NCBI GenBank assembly: GCA_036378175.1
Contig: DASUWY010000006.1
Location: 1 to 33,378 of the forward strand
DNA: 33,378 nt
Origin: Thermoleophilaceae bacterium
GTDB lineage: Bacteria; Actinomycetota; Thermoleophilia; Solirubrobacterales; Thermoleophilaceae
Direction: 5' to 3'
In this document: positions 16,482 through 24,380 of the stretch, piece after piece
Position numbering within the stretch: position 1 is the stretch's first letter
Layout of the letters: every line of letters begins with the position of its first letter
Notes under the pieces: generated by a model
Seen by the model: only the letters and a program-made list of their open reading frames with translations
Told to the model about the DNA's origin: nothing
Databases searched by the model: none
Translations under genes and position numbers: made by a program

Positions 16482-17426
16482 ATGGCCCCAGCGATCGAGA
16501 CTCGAGGACTCTGCAAGCGCTACGGCGACGTTCGCGCTCTGGATGGCGTGGACCTGAGGGCTGACAAGGGCACCGTGCTCGGGCTCCTCGGGCCGAACGG
16601 CGCCGGCAAGACCACGGCCGTGCGCATCCTCACCACGCTGCTCAGGCCAGACGGCGGCAGCGCGCGCGTGGACGGCCTGGACGTGGTGAAGGACGCAACC
16701 AGGCTGCGCGAACGGATCGGCCTCGCCGGCCAGTACGCGGCCGTCGACGAGAGCCTGACCGGCCATGAGAACCTCACGCTGTTTGGGCGCCTCTACGGCA
16801 TGGGCAAGCGTGACGCTCGCGCTCGCGCCAACGAGCTGCTCGAGCGCTTCGATCTCGAGGACGCCGGTGACCGTCTCGTGAGCACCTACTCCGGCGGCAT
16901 GCGGCGGCGGCTCGACCTCGCCGGCGCGCTCGTGGCGCGCCCGCCCGTGCTCTTCCTCGACGAGCCCACCACCGGGCTCGACCCGCGCAGCCGCCTGGGC
17001 CTCTGGCAGACGATCGAGGATCGAGTGAGCGAGGGCGCCACCGTTCTCCTCACCACGCAGTACCTCGATGAGGCCGATCGGCTGGCCGACCAGATCGCGG
17101 TGATCGACCACGGCAAGGTGATCGCCGAGGGCAGCGCGGCGCAATTGAAGGACCGCGTGGGCGGCGACCGCCTGGAGGTCCACCTCGAGGACGAAACCCA
17201 GATCGAACGGGCGAGCCAGGCCCTGGCCTCCGTGGTAAGCGAATCCCCCGAACTCAGAGACGGTGTGCTCACTGCTGCAGTTTCGAGAAGAGACGGCACC
17301 GTGGCGAACGCGCTGCGACGCCTGGACGACGCAGGCATCGAGGTGAGTGACCTCACGCTCAGGCGCCCCAGCCTGGATGACGTGTTTCTAGCCCTCACCG
17401 GGCGCGAGGCGGAGGAGACCGAATGA
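16482..17426 (+). CDS. ABC transporter ATPase, DrrA-type
   Basis: 314 residues. Walker A GPNGAGKTT (37-45), signature YSGGMRRR (136-143), Walker B VLFLDEPTTGLD (156-167), and TTQYLDEAD in place of the usual H-loop, as in the daunorubicin-resistance DrrA group, where the His is replaced by Gln. The C-terminal regulatory domain (about 225-305) includes LTLRRPSLDDVFLALTG, also typical of DrrA. It powers export through the adjacent permease and shares an ATGA overlap with it. The ATG lies 10 bp after the AbiEi-like gene. Substrate unknown; a hydrophobic drug or lipid-like compound is plausible. Confidence 0.94.
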   Translation: MAPAIETRGLCKRYGDVRALDGVDLRADKGTVLGLLGPNGAGKTTAVRILTTLLRPDGGSARVDGLDVVKDATRLRERIGLAGQYAAVDESLTGHENLTLFGRLYGMGKRDARARANELLERFDLEDAGDRLVSTYSGGMRRRLDLAGALVARPPVLFLDEPTTGLDPRSRLGLWQTIEDRVSEGATVLLTTQYLDEADRLADQIAVIDHGKVIAEGSAAQLKDRVGGDRLEVHLEDETQIERASQALASVVSESPELRDGVLTAAVSRRDGTVANALRRLDDAGIEVSDLTLRRPSLDDVFLALTGREAEETE

Positions 17427-18184
17427 CCGCCTTCCACGACGCCCTGCTCCTCGCCGAGCGCAACCTGCGCCGCCTCCCGCGCAACCCCGACCTGCTGGTG
17501 GGCGTGACCTTCCAGCCGATCATGTTCGTGGTCCTATTCACGTACGTGTTCGGCGGGGCGATCGTCACCCCCGGGTACGACTACATCGACTTCTTCCTGC
17601 CCGGCATCGTGATCCAGATGATCGCGTTCACCGGCTACGCCACCTCGCTCGGCATCTCGGACGACCTGCGCAAGGGCCTGATCGACCGCTTCCGCTCGTT
17701 GCCCATCGCGCGCTCGGCGGTGATCGCCGGCCGCACCTTCAGCGACATCGCGATGAACGTGATCGCGCTCACCACGATGCTGATCGTGGGCTTCATCGTC
17801 GGCTTCTCCTTCAACGCGAACGCCGCGGAGATCGTTGCCGGCCTCGCACTCGTCCTGTTCTTCGGCTACGCGATGTCGTGGGTGTACGCGTTCATCGGGC
17901 TCATCTCGTCAACGCCCGAGTCGGCCTCCGCGCTGATCACGGTGATCATCTTCCCGCTCACGTTCGTGTCGTCGGTCTACGTGCCGACCCAGTCGATGCC
18001 CAAGGTGCTCGAGGCGATCGCGAACGCGAACCCGATCACCACGATCGTGGACGCACTGCGCGCGCTCTGGCTCGGCGCGCCCGCCGGTACCGACATCTGG
18101 GTCGGGCTCCTCTGGTGCGTGGGGATCACCGCGGTGTTCTCGGTGCTCGCGACGGCGCGCTACCGGCGCACCGTGGCGCGCTGA
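17423..18184 (+). CDS. ABC-2 type permease, DrrB-like
   Basis: 253 residues with six hydrophobic segments (roughly 28-46, 55-75, 106-130, 137-160, 168-188, 225-245). The N-terminal RNLRRLPRNPDLLVGVTFQPIMFVVLF and the conserved FRSLPIARSAVIAGR motif before the third helix place it in the DrrB/ABC-2 family. It starts within the last codons of the ATPase gene (ATGA overlap) and forms the membrane part of the exporter, probably as a dimer with two ATPases. Its 3' end overlaps the convergent TetR gene by 25 bp, so transcription of either gene reaches into the other. Export substrate not predictable. Confidence 0.94.
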   Translation: MTAFHDALLLAERNLRRLPRNPDLLVGVTFQPIMFVVLFTYVFGGAIVTPGYDYIDFFLPGIVIQMIAFTGYATSLGISDDLRKGLIDRFRSLPIARSAVIAGRTFSDIAMNVIALTTMLIVGFIVGFSFNANAAEIVAGLALVLFFGYAMSWVYAFIGLISSTPESASALITVIIFPLTFVSSVYVPTQSMPKVLEAIANANPITTIVDALRALWLGAPAGTDIWVGLLWCVGITAVFSVLATARYRRTVAR

Positions 18185-18747
18185 GCGAGAAGCGCTTTCA
18201 CCATCACATCGGCCGCCGCGGCGTTCGACAGGCCACTTCCTGAAAGCTGCCGCCAGGTGCCGAAGTTGAGCGCCAGGTCCAGAGCGGCCTGCGCCTTCTT
18301 GCCGCGCGGCAAGGCCGGCGCCAGCGCGGAACGAGCGCGGGCCAGCTGTTCGCCAAAGCGAAGGAAGAAGAGCTCGCGCGAGAGCTCGTGCGTCTCCATG
18401 TCGGCGTGCACGCGGCCGAACATGTCCTGGTTGCGCTCATAGAACCCGTACATCTCGGTAAGCCCTAATTGCAGCCGTTCTTCGCCGCGCAGCGCCCGCC
18501 ACGCCGACGGATCGGGCGCGGGATTCCGTTGCATGTAGAGGCCGGAGCACGCCAGCCCGAGGTCGCGCTCGGTGGGGAAGTGGCTGTAGAGCGTCGCCCG
18601 CTGGACGCCGGCCAGCTCGGCGACGTCGCTGAAAGTGGTTCGCGCGGGTCCCTTGGTCGAGTGCAACTGGATCGCGGCCTCCACGATCCGCCGCCGCGTC
18701 TCGGCCTGCGCCTCAGCGCGCTTCTTGAGCTCGTACTTACGCTTCAT
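18160..18747 (-). CDS. TetR-family transcriptional regulator
   Basis: 195 residues from the ATG at 18747. The N-terminal helix-turn-helix is typical: RRRIVEAAIQLHSTKGPARTTFSDVAELAGVQRATLYSHFPTERDL (about 21-66). The C-terminal ligand domain is helical and not assignable. Upstream lies a short divergent region shared with the ODP gene, containing TGTATAGC and GCTATACA arms that are good operator candidates; TACAAT in the first arm would put the start site next to the ATG, so the mRNA may be leaderless and autoregulated. It probably controls the ODP gene and perhaps the convergent exporter. Confidence 0.9.
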   Translation of the reverse strand: MKRKYELKKRAEAQAETRRRIVEAAIQLHSTKGPARTTFSDVAELAGVQRATLYSHFPTERDLGLACSGLYMQRNPAPDPSAWRALRGEERLQLGLTEMYGFYERNQDMFGRVHADMETHELSRELFFLRFGEQLARARSALAPALPRGKKAQAALDLALNFGTWRQLSGSGLSNAAAADVMVKALLAQRATVRR

Positions 18748-18757
18748 TGAACAGCAT

Positions 18758-18810
18758 TGTATAGCTAAAGCTTGACAGCCGCACGCGGCCGGTGTATGAA
18801 TCGCTATACA
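18758..18810. promoter_or_regulatory. TetR operator candidate and sigma-70-type promoter of the ODP gene
   Basis: Plus strand: TTGACA (18772-18777), 17 nt, TATGAA (18795-18800), an almost ideal housekeeping promoter. Inverted arms TGTATAGC (18758-18765) and GCTATACA (18803-18810) flank it, the second near the predicted transcription start and the first over the TetR -10 (TACAAT on the minus strand). One TetR could repress both genes. Confidence 0.7.
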
Positions 18811-18836
18811 CCTGTGCTCAACCAAAGGATCGGCCC

Positions 18837-19586
18837 ATGCAGACTCGCATCGACAACATCACCGGCGGCATCTACCGGATCTCCACGTGGAACGAGGACT
18901 ACGGCATCACGTTCAACCAGTTCCTCATCGACGACGAGCGTCCCACGCTCATCCACACCGGCGAGTACGACCACTACGAGGCCATCCGCGGCGCGATCAG
19001 CCAGGTGCTCGACCCCGCGACGCTGGCGAACATCATCCTGCTCCACTGGGAGGGCGACGAGAACGGCGGGATGGACCGCTTCATGGCGGAGGCGCGCGAG
19101 TCGGAACTGGTGGGATCGGCGCTGTCGATCGGCCTGAACGCCCACGGCTTCGGTCTACACGAGCGCGTCCGCGGCTTCACGGACGGCGAGAAGCTCGAGC
19201 TGGGAAAGCACACGCTGCGCTTCCTCGAGACACCGCACGTGCACCATTGGGACTCGATGATGATCGTGGAGGAGTCCACGGGCAGCCTCTTCCCGTCCGA
19301 CCTCTATCTCCAGCCGGGCGATCAGCCGCCGGTGGTCACGGAGAACCTGTCTGACGCGATGATCGAGGTGTACCGCGGAGTGGGCATCTTCGCCCACGAG
19401 AACCCGGTCCGCGCGGTCGACGAGCGCATCGCGGCGCTGGCGCCCGAATGGATCCACAGCATGCACGGCGGCAGCATCGCCGGCGATTCGCTGCGCTACT
19501 TCTCGCAGGCGCTTCAGGAGCGCGAGTTCGCGTACGCCGGCTGGCTCCTCGGCCGGGAGGTCGGAGCTCCCAGCGAGCAGCGCTAG
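18837..19586 (+). CDS. Metallo-beta-lactamase-fold diiron protein (ODP family)
   Basis: 249 residues from the ATG at 18837, preceded by AAAGGAT. The fold matches the oxygen-binding diiron (ODP) domain found in flavodiiron proteins: His70-Glu72-Asp74 in HWEGDENGGM, a His cluster at TPHVHHWD (134-137), Asp155 in FPSDLYLQPGD and His210 in SMHGGSIAGD. In flavodiiron enzymes the diiron site reduces O2 or NO, with electrons from a flavodoxin domain, which is absent here. It is expressed from a strong promoter under probable TetR control. Oxygen or NO sensing or detoxification is inferred. An FprA-like reductase lies convergent downstream but is not shown to be its partner. Confidence 0.83.
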   Translation: MQTRIDNITGGIYRISTWNEDYGITFNQFLIDDERPTLIHTGEYDHYEAIRGAISQVLDPATLANIILLHWEGDENGGMDRFMAEARESELVGSALSIGLNAHGFGLHERVRGFTDGEKLELGKHTLRFLETPHVHHWDSMMIVEESTGSLFPSDLYLQPGDQPPVVTENLSDAMIEVYRGVGIFAHENPVRAVDERIAALAPEWIHSMHGGSIAGDSLRYFSQALQEREFAYAGWLLGREVGAPSEQR

Positions 19587-19635
19587 ACGCCGGAAAGAGC
19601 CCGGCAGCCGCCCAGGCCCGCGATCTCGACCGGGA

Positions 19636-19666
19636 GGGAGCGAGCGCGTCTGCGCTCATCGCTCCC
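19636..19666. terminator. Bidirectional hairpin between ODP gene and fprA
   Basis: GGGAGCGAGCGC (19636-19647) pairs with GCGCTCATCGCTCCC (19652-19666), leaving a 3-nt bulge. It lies in the 85-bp gap between two convergent genes and could stop transcription from both sides. No clear T tract. Confidence 0.5.
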
Positions 19667-19671
19667 GCGCA

Positions 19672-21066
19672 CTAGCGCTCGACCCGGATCGCGCCCTGCG
19701 CGACCGCAATCATCTCCGGCACGCGCACGAGCTTCACGCGCGGGCGGCCCTGAGGCTCGCCCAGACCCTGCTCATGTGTGTCGATGGCCTCCCAGCCCTC
19801 CCAGGTGACGAGGCTGGGCACGCACTCGCGCAACCACGCCTCGATCGCCTCGGGGTCGGACGAGGCCGAAGGCTCATTCAGGCGGCCCGCCTCCACGTCC
19901 TCCACGACGCGCGCGACGGTGTCCGCCGCGTCCTTCTTGTTCGTGCCGATCACGCCGCTCGGGCCGCGCTTGATCCAGCCCACCGCGTACTCGCCGGGCA
20001 GCCGCTCGCCGTCCTCGGAGGTCACGCGCCCGCCCTCGTTGTGGATGAGCCCGCGGCGCTCGTCGAACGGCACGCCCGGCAGCGGGTTGCCGCGGTAGCC
20101 GATGGAGCGCAGCACGAGGCCGCACGAGATCACTTCCTCCTCGCCCGTGGACACCGCCCGCAGGCGGCCGCTCTCATCGGGCTCGATCCGGTTGCGAACC
20201 ACTCGCAGGCCGGTGACGCAGCCGGAGTCCTCCTCGCCGAGCACCTCCACCGGGGACCGCAGGAAACGCAGCTCGATGCGGTGGCTCTTGTCGCCCGGCG
20301 GTAGCTGCGAGTACTCGCGCAGGATCTCGACGTTGCGCCGGTTGGTGGGCTCGGCCGCGTCGGATTCCAGCCATGCCGCGCTGTGCTCGTCCAGTTCCAC
20401 CTCGGCGGGATCCACGATCACGTTCGCCCGCTGCAGCTCGCCCAGCTCGCGCAGCTCGGGGTTGGTGAACGCCGCCTGCGCCGGCCCGCGCCGTCCCAGC
20501 AGGATCACGTGCTCCACCTGTGCCGCCGCGAGGCCCGCCACGGCGTGGTCCGCGGTATCGGTGACGTTGATCTCGTCGGGATCGAGCACGAGCATGCGCG
20601 CCACGTCGATGGCCACGTTGCCATTCCCGATCACCACGGCGCGAGTGGCGGAGAGGTCGAATTCCGCGTCCGCGAAGTCGGGATGGCCGTTGTACCAGGC
20701 CACGAACTCCGTGGCCGAGTGCGATCCGGGACGATCCTCGCCGGGAATGCCTAGGCGGTTGTCCGTGGCGGTTCCCACCGCGTACACCACCGCGTGGTAG
20801 CGCTCGAGCAGGTCCTCCCGCTGCACATCTGAGCCGAGCTCGACGCCGCCGAAGAAGCGAAAGCCCGGCTTCCGCGCTGTCTTCTCGTATACGCGCGTGA
20901 CCGACTTGATCTTCGGGTGATCCGGCGCCACACCCGCGCGAACCAGCCCGAACGGCGTGGGGAGGACGTCGTACAGATCGACCTCGAATCCCTGGCCCAG
21001 GAGCTGTTCGGCCGTATAGAAACCCGCCGGCCCCGCGCCGACGATGGCTGCCCGTCGAGCACTCAT
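19672..21066 (-). CDS. fprA: Ferredoxin-NADP+ reductase, FprA/adrenodoxin reductase type
   Basis: 464 residues from the ATG at 21066; mycobacterial FprA is about 456. FAD-binding VGAGPAG (9-15) is followed by VDLYDVLPTPFGLVRAGVAPDH, a hallmark of adrenodoxin-reductase-type enzymes. NADP-binding GNGNVAIDVARM lies at 147-158, and LLGRRGPAQAAFT, WIKRGPSGVIGTNK and the final FAD contact are present. It moves electrons between NADPH and ferredoxin. The C-terminal 60 residues include a WLRECVPSLVTWEGWEAID segment common in the family. The start is 43 bp from the divergent amidohydrolase. Confidence 0.92.
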   Translation of the reverse strand: MSARRAAIVGAGPAGFYTAEQLLGQGFEVDLYDVLPTPFGLVRAGVAPDHPKIKSVTRVYEKTARKPGFRFFGGVELGSDVQREDLLERYHAVVYAVGTATDNRLGIPGEDRPGSHSATEFVAWYNGHPDFADAEFDLSATRAVVIGNGNVAIDVARMLVLDPDEINVTDTADHAVAGLAAAQVEHVILLGRRGPAQAAFTNPELRELGELQRANVIVDPAEVELDEHSAAWLESDAAEPTNRRNVEILREYSQLPPGDKSHRIELRFLRSPVEVLGEEDSGCVTGLRVVRNRIEPDESGRLRAVSTGEEEVISCGLVLRSIGYRGNPLPGVPFDERRGLIHNEGGRVTSEDGERLPGEYAVGWIKRGPSGVIGTNKKDAADTVARVVEDVEAGRLNEPSASSDPEAIEAWLRECVPSLVTWEGWEAIDTHEQGLGEPQGRPRVKLVRVPEMIAVAQGAIRVER

Positions 21067-21109
21067 CGGGCCGGAGGATACGCATCTGTGGTTGATTTCC
21101 ATCTGGCAC

Positions 21110-21994
21110 ATGGCCATCGACATCGACAAGATCGTCGCGATCGACGTGCACACGCACGCCGAGCGCTCGTCGCACGGCGAGGAGGACGAGGTCGCGCTCG
21201 AGTACCTCGCGGCGGCCAAGAAGTACTTCGGCGGCGAGCCACCGCGCCCGACCACCCAGGAGGTGGCCGACTACTACCGCAGCCTCAACATGGCGGCCAT
21301 CGTCTTCACCGTGGACGACGAGTCCGGCATGGGCCGCAAGCGCGTTCCGAACGAGGAGGTGGCCGAGCTCGCGCATAAGAACGACGACGTGCTGATCCCG
21401 TTTGCGAGCGTGGACCCGCACAAGGGCAAGCTCGGCATCCGCGAGGCCAGGTGGCTGATCGAGGAACACAAGGTGCGCGGCTTCAAGTTCCACCCGAACA
21501 CGCAGGCGTTCTGGCCGAACGACAGGACCTTCTATCCGCTCTACGAGGTGATCGCCGAGGCGGGCCTCATCGCGCTCTTCCACTCGGGCACGACCGGCAT
21601 CGGAGCCGGCATGCCGGGCGGCGGCGGCGTGCATCTCAAGTACTCGAATCCCATGTGCATCGACGACGTGGCGGCCGACTTCCCGGACCTCGACATCATC
21701 CTCGCCCATCCGTCCTTCCCCTGGCAGGACGAGGCGCTGGCGATCGCGGTGCACAAGCCCAACGTCTACATCGACCTGTCCGGCTGGTCGCCGAAGTACT
21801 TCCCGAAGAACCTGATCCAGTACACGAACACCCTGCTGAAGAACAAGATGCTCTTCGGCTCCGACTACCCGCTGATCACGCCCGAGCGCTGGATCGCGGA
21901 CTTCGAGAAGATCGACATCAAGGACGAGGTGCGGCCGCTCGTGCTGAAGGAGAACGCGGCGCGGCTTCTGAAGCTCAGAGGTGGAGCCGCATGA
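21110..21994 (+). CDS. Amidohydrolase-2 family metal-dependent hydrolase or decarboxylase
   Basis: 294 residues from the ATG at 21110. This is a TIM-barrel amidohydrolase (PF04909): metal ligands His14 and His16 in DVHTHAE, His158 in LFHSG, His200 in LAHPSFPW and Asp252 in FGSDYPL. The family includes decarboxylases such as ACMSD and gamma-resorcylate decarboxylase as well as lactone hydrolases, and sequence alone does not pick among them. FKFHPNTQAFWPND and a proline/glycine-rich loop (GIGAGMPGGGGVHLKYSNP) mark the active-site rim. The 3' end overlaps the convergent GNAT gene by 20 bp. Probably in aromatic-compound catabolism. Confidence 0.9.
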   Translation: MAIDIDKIVAIDVHTHAERSSHGEEDEVALEYLAAAKKYFGGEPPRPTTQEVADYYRSLNMAAIVFTVDDESGMGRKRVPNEEVAELAHKNDDVLIPFASVDPHKGKLGIREARWLIEEHKVRGFKFHPNTQAFWPNDRTFYPLYEVIAEAGLIALFHSGTTGIGAGMPGGGGVHLKYSNPMCIDDVAADFPDLDIILAHPSFPWQDEALAIAVHKPNVYIDLSGWSPKYFPKNLIQYTNTLLKNKMLFGSDYPLITPERWIADFEKIDIKDEVRPLVLKENAARLLKLRGGAA

Positions 21995-22433
21995 AGCGGT
22001 TGTGCCCGTCCAGCTCCTCCACGTAGGAGCTGAAGCCGAGCCGCTCGTACAGAGCCAGCGCCGGCGCGTTCGCATCGTTCACGTCCAGCTCCAGGCGGCG
22101 GCAGCCCCTCTCGCGCGCCCGCCCGGCGGCGGCGCGCACGAGCTCCGCTCCGAGGCCGCGTCCGCGTGCGGCGTCCTCCACGTAGAGGTCCTCGAGCAGG
22201 CAGTCCGGGGCATCCCACCAGAGGCTGTAGCGGTAGCGGAGCTGGCAGACGCCGGCCGCGCCCTCGTCCACGGCGCCGAGCAGGAAGTCCGTGTTCTCGT
22301 CCGCCAGCAGCCGCTCGATCCCGAGGGCGAACGTATCGTCGTCCGGCCAGTCGCGCCTCCACCAGTTGCGGAACGCGATCATCAGCCGCGTGACATCCGC
22401 GGCCTCGTCAGGTCCCGCGACCCAGACCCTCAA
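21975..22433 (-). CDS. GNAT-family N-acetyltransferase
   Basis: 152 residues from a TTG at 22433. The acetyl-CoA pyrophosphate-binding loop RGRGLG (90-95) lies in LYVEDAARGRGLGAELVRAAAGRARERGCRRLELDV, followed by the NANAPALALYERLGF helix-strand, both diagnostic. The start overlaps the stop of the 53-residue membrane protein gene as TTGA. The acceptor could be a protein, antibiotic or small amine and cannot be told from sequence. The 3' end overlaps the amidohydrolase gene by 20 bp on the opposite strand. Confidence 0.88.
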   Translation of the reverse strand: MRVWVAGPDEAADVTRLMIAFRNWWRRDWPDDDTFALGIERLLADENTDFLLGAVDEGAAGVCQLRYRYSLWWDAPDCLLEDLYVEDAARGRGLGAELVRAAAGRARERGCRRLELDVNDANAPALALYERLGFSSYVEELDGHNRFMRLHL

Positions 22434-22591
22434 TCGTCGTCCGGCCAGCGGCCGTGCTCATCGAAGTAAACGCGCGCCGCCTCCTCCTTCGCGGCCTGAG
22501 GCGTTCCCCGCTCCACGATGTGGATCACGACGGGGTAGGCCACGAGACCCACGACCGCGATGATCGCCGCTATCAGCTCCACGGTCTGCAC
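22430..22591 (-). CDS. 53-residue single-pass membrane protein coupled to GNAT
   Basis: A small frame from GTG at 22591 to TGA at 22430. The product starts MQTVELIAAIIAVVGLVAYP, followed by VVIHIVERGT, so residues 5-25 form one transmembrane helix; the rest is soluble and charged (TPQAAKEEAARVYFDEHGRWPDDD). The TGA overlaps the TTG of the GNAT gene. The start is 18 bp beyond the end of the diguanylate cyclase on the same strand, so all three may be one transcript. No Shine-Dalgarno is seen. The frame fits the gap and codes a plausible membrane protein; function unknown. Confidence 0.55.
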   Translation of the reverse strand: MQTVELIAAIIAVVGLVAYPVVIHIVERGTPQAAKEEAARVYFDEHGRWPDDD

Positions 22592-22609
22592 CGCGTCGAA
22601 CGGTAATAG

Positions 22610-24244
22610 CTACACGGGCAGGTCGGCCTCGCCACCGGAGCGCTTGGCTCCGTACATGGCCTGGTCGGCGGCGTTGAAGAGCGCGCTCGGCGTGACACCG
22701 TCGGCAGGGCACACCGCCACGCCGAAGCTCGCGCGCAGCCCGCTCAGGCGCTCGTCCTGCTGGAACGCGAGCGCGGAGGACACGCGGTCCACCACGTCCC
22801 CCGCAATCTCGTTCCCCGCCTCCACCAGGATGAGACCGAACTCGTCGCCCCCCAGCCGGTAGGCGCCATCCGAGCTGCGCAGGGCGTCGCGCAGCACAGC
22901 CGCCACGTGCTCGAGGGCCTGATCGCCGGCGAGATGGCCGTGACGGTCGTTCACGTCCTTGAACCCGTCGAGATCGCAGACCACGAGCGCGAACGAGGTG
23001 CCGTAGCGCAGCGCGCGCGAGGTCTCGAGCTCGAGCCGCGCCATGAACGAGCGGCGGTTGCCGAGGCGAGTGAGGGGATCGTGGTCGGCGAGGAAGCGCA
23101 TCTCCTCGAACTGGGCCATCGAGTCGAGAGCGGTCGTGGCCTGGTTGGCGAACATGCGCAGGGCCTTGAGGCTGTCGCGCGAGGGAATCAGGCGGTCCTC
23201 CGGGTCGTCCACCCAGATCAGCGCGATCACCTCGCGGTCGCGGTCATACAGCGGCACGAGCAGCCAGTGGTGGTTCCAGGCGTTCGGCCCGCGGCCGTTC
23301 GACACCGATGAGTAGGTGGGCTCGTGGGTGTTCACGCGCGCCCGTGCCTCCTCGGGCGTGACGAGGAAGCAGCCTTCGACCTCGAACTGCGAGTCGAGCA
23401 GCGGCTTGATCGATTGGATCGACACCGGCGGCGGGAGCGTGACGCCGGCCATGTCCCAGCCCGACGCGGCGCGCACGTGGAAGCGCCCGTCCGTTCGATC
23501 CAGCAGGTCAATCGAGACCTTCTCGAACCTGAGCGCCTCACGGATGCCGTCGCACACCGATTCGAGGATGGAGTCGATCGAGCGCGACTCGGTGAGCCGC
23601 GAGGACACGAGGAGCAGCTGCTCGAGGGACTGCCGGTAGTGGCCGGCGCGCTCCGCCTCCTGAGTGCTCTCAACGGCCAGCGCGGCGTGCGCGGCCACGG
23701 CCACGAGCACGTCCAGCTCGGCGTCGCTCGGCGTTCGCCCGGACGCGGGCTCGTCCACGGAGATCAGCCCGAGCGTGCTGCCGTCGCCGCGGCGCAGCGG
23801 CACGAGCAGCGCGTCCTCGGGATGCCACGCGTCCGGCTCGCTGCTCGGCGCCCAGTCCGGAACGAAGCTCGCGCCGTCGATGGAATTCCAATCGAACTCG
23901 TTGTGGGGGATGAAGTAGGCGCCACGGCGCAGGAAGCGCTCGTGGATCAGCGGGGCGATGTCCTCCCACTCGCGCACGGTTCCCATCAGAACCCCGCGCG
24001 CCTCCTCGCTGCCGTGCACGGCGGTGACCTCGAAGTCGTTCCAGGCCGGCCGGTAGAGGGTGATCACCACCGTGGCGAAGCCGAGCGACTCGCACACGGT
24101 GCGCGCGATCGCGTCGAGGACCGAGGAAAGCTTGTGCTCGCCCCGCAGCAGGCGGGTGACCTCGAGAAGTCCCCTCAGGTGGGCGATCGACGACTCCGGC
24201 GACCCGGAGCGGTCGATCTCGTGTCGGGGCGTGTTCGGCTGCAT
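22610..24244 (-). CDS. Diguanylate cyclase with two GAF domains
   Basis: 544 residues from the ATG at 24244. Two GAF-type sensory domains (about 20-185 and 200-370; for example FATVVITLYRPAWNDFEVTAV, LLVPLRRGDGSTLGLISVDEP, HHWLLVPLYDRDREVIALIWVDDP) precede a GGDEF domain. The active site is the intact GGDEF at 465-469 (YRLGGDEFGL), and an inhibitory site RSSD (456-459) lies five residues before it, so it should make c-di-GMP and be feedback-inhibited. The GAF ligand is unknown. No transmembrane segment is seen. It is divergent from mreB, with 136 bp between. Confidence 0.94.
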   Translation of the reverse strand: MQPNTPRHEIDRSGSPESSIAHLRGLLEVTRLLRGEHKLSSVLDAIARTVCESLGFATVVITLYRPAWNDFEVTAVHGSEEARGVLMGTVREWEDIAPLIHERFLRRGAYFIPHNEFDWNSIDGASFVPDWAPSSEPDAWHPEDALLVPLRRGDGSTLGLISVDEPASGRTPSDAELDVLVAVAAHAALAVESTQEAERAGHYRQSLEQLLLVSSRLTESRSIDSILESVCDGIREALRFEKVSIDLLDRTDGRFHVRAASGWDMAGVTLPPPVSIQSIKPLLDSQFEVEGCFLVTPEEARARVNTHEPTYSSVSNGRGPNAWNHHWLLVPLYDRDREVIALIWVDDPEDRLIPSRDSLKALRMFANQATTALDSMAQFEEMRFLADHDPLTRLGNRRSFMARLELETSRALRYGTSFALVVCDLDGFKDVNDRHGHLAGDQALEHVAAVLRDALRSSDGAYRLGGDEFGLILVEAGNEIAGDVVDRVSSALAFQQDERLSGLRASFGVAVCPADGVTPSALFNAADQAMYGAKRSGGEADLPV

Positions 24245-24323
24245 CTCGTGACAGGGCAGGAGCGCAGAGCGGGTCCTCCCTACTGCTAGATCGACTCTCA
24301 CCCCACCCGACTTGAATCTGGCC

Positions 24324-24358
24324 CCTCGGTCTGGCCGAGGAACTCCGCCGTTTGGCGA
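24324..24358 (+). other. Two hairpins in the mreB leader
   Basis: CCTCGG-TCTGG-CCGAGG (24324-24340) and CGCC-GTTT-GGCG (about 24347-24358) could form stem-loops just upstream of mreB. They may affect translation or be incidental in GC-rich DNA. Confidence 0.3.
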
Positions 24359-24380
24359 GACCACTACGCTGAGCCTGCAG

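Noticed and set aside
18160-19586. DrrAB, TetR and ODP as one operon
   Set aside because: TetR is on the opposite strand and convergent to DrrB; only a regulatory link is possible, not cotranscription.
20174-22075. 633-codon minus-strand frame across fprA and the amidohydrolase
   Set aside because: Shadow frame; both overlapping genes have full sets of motif residues.
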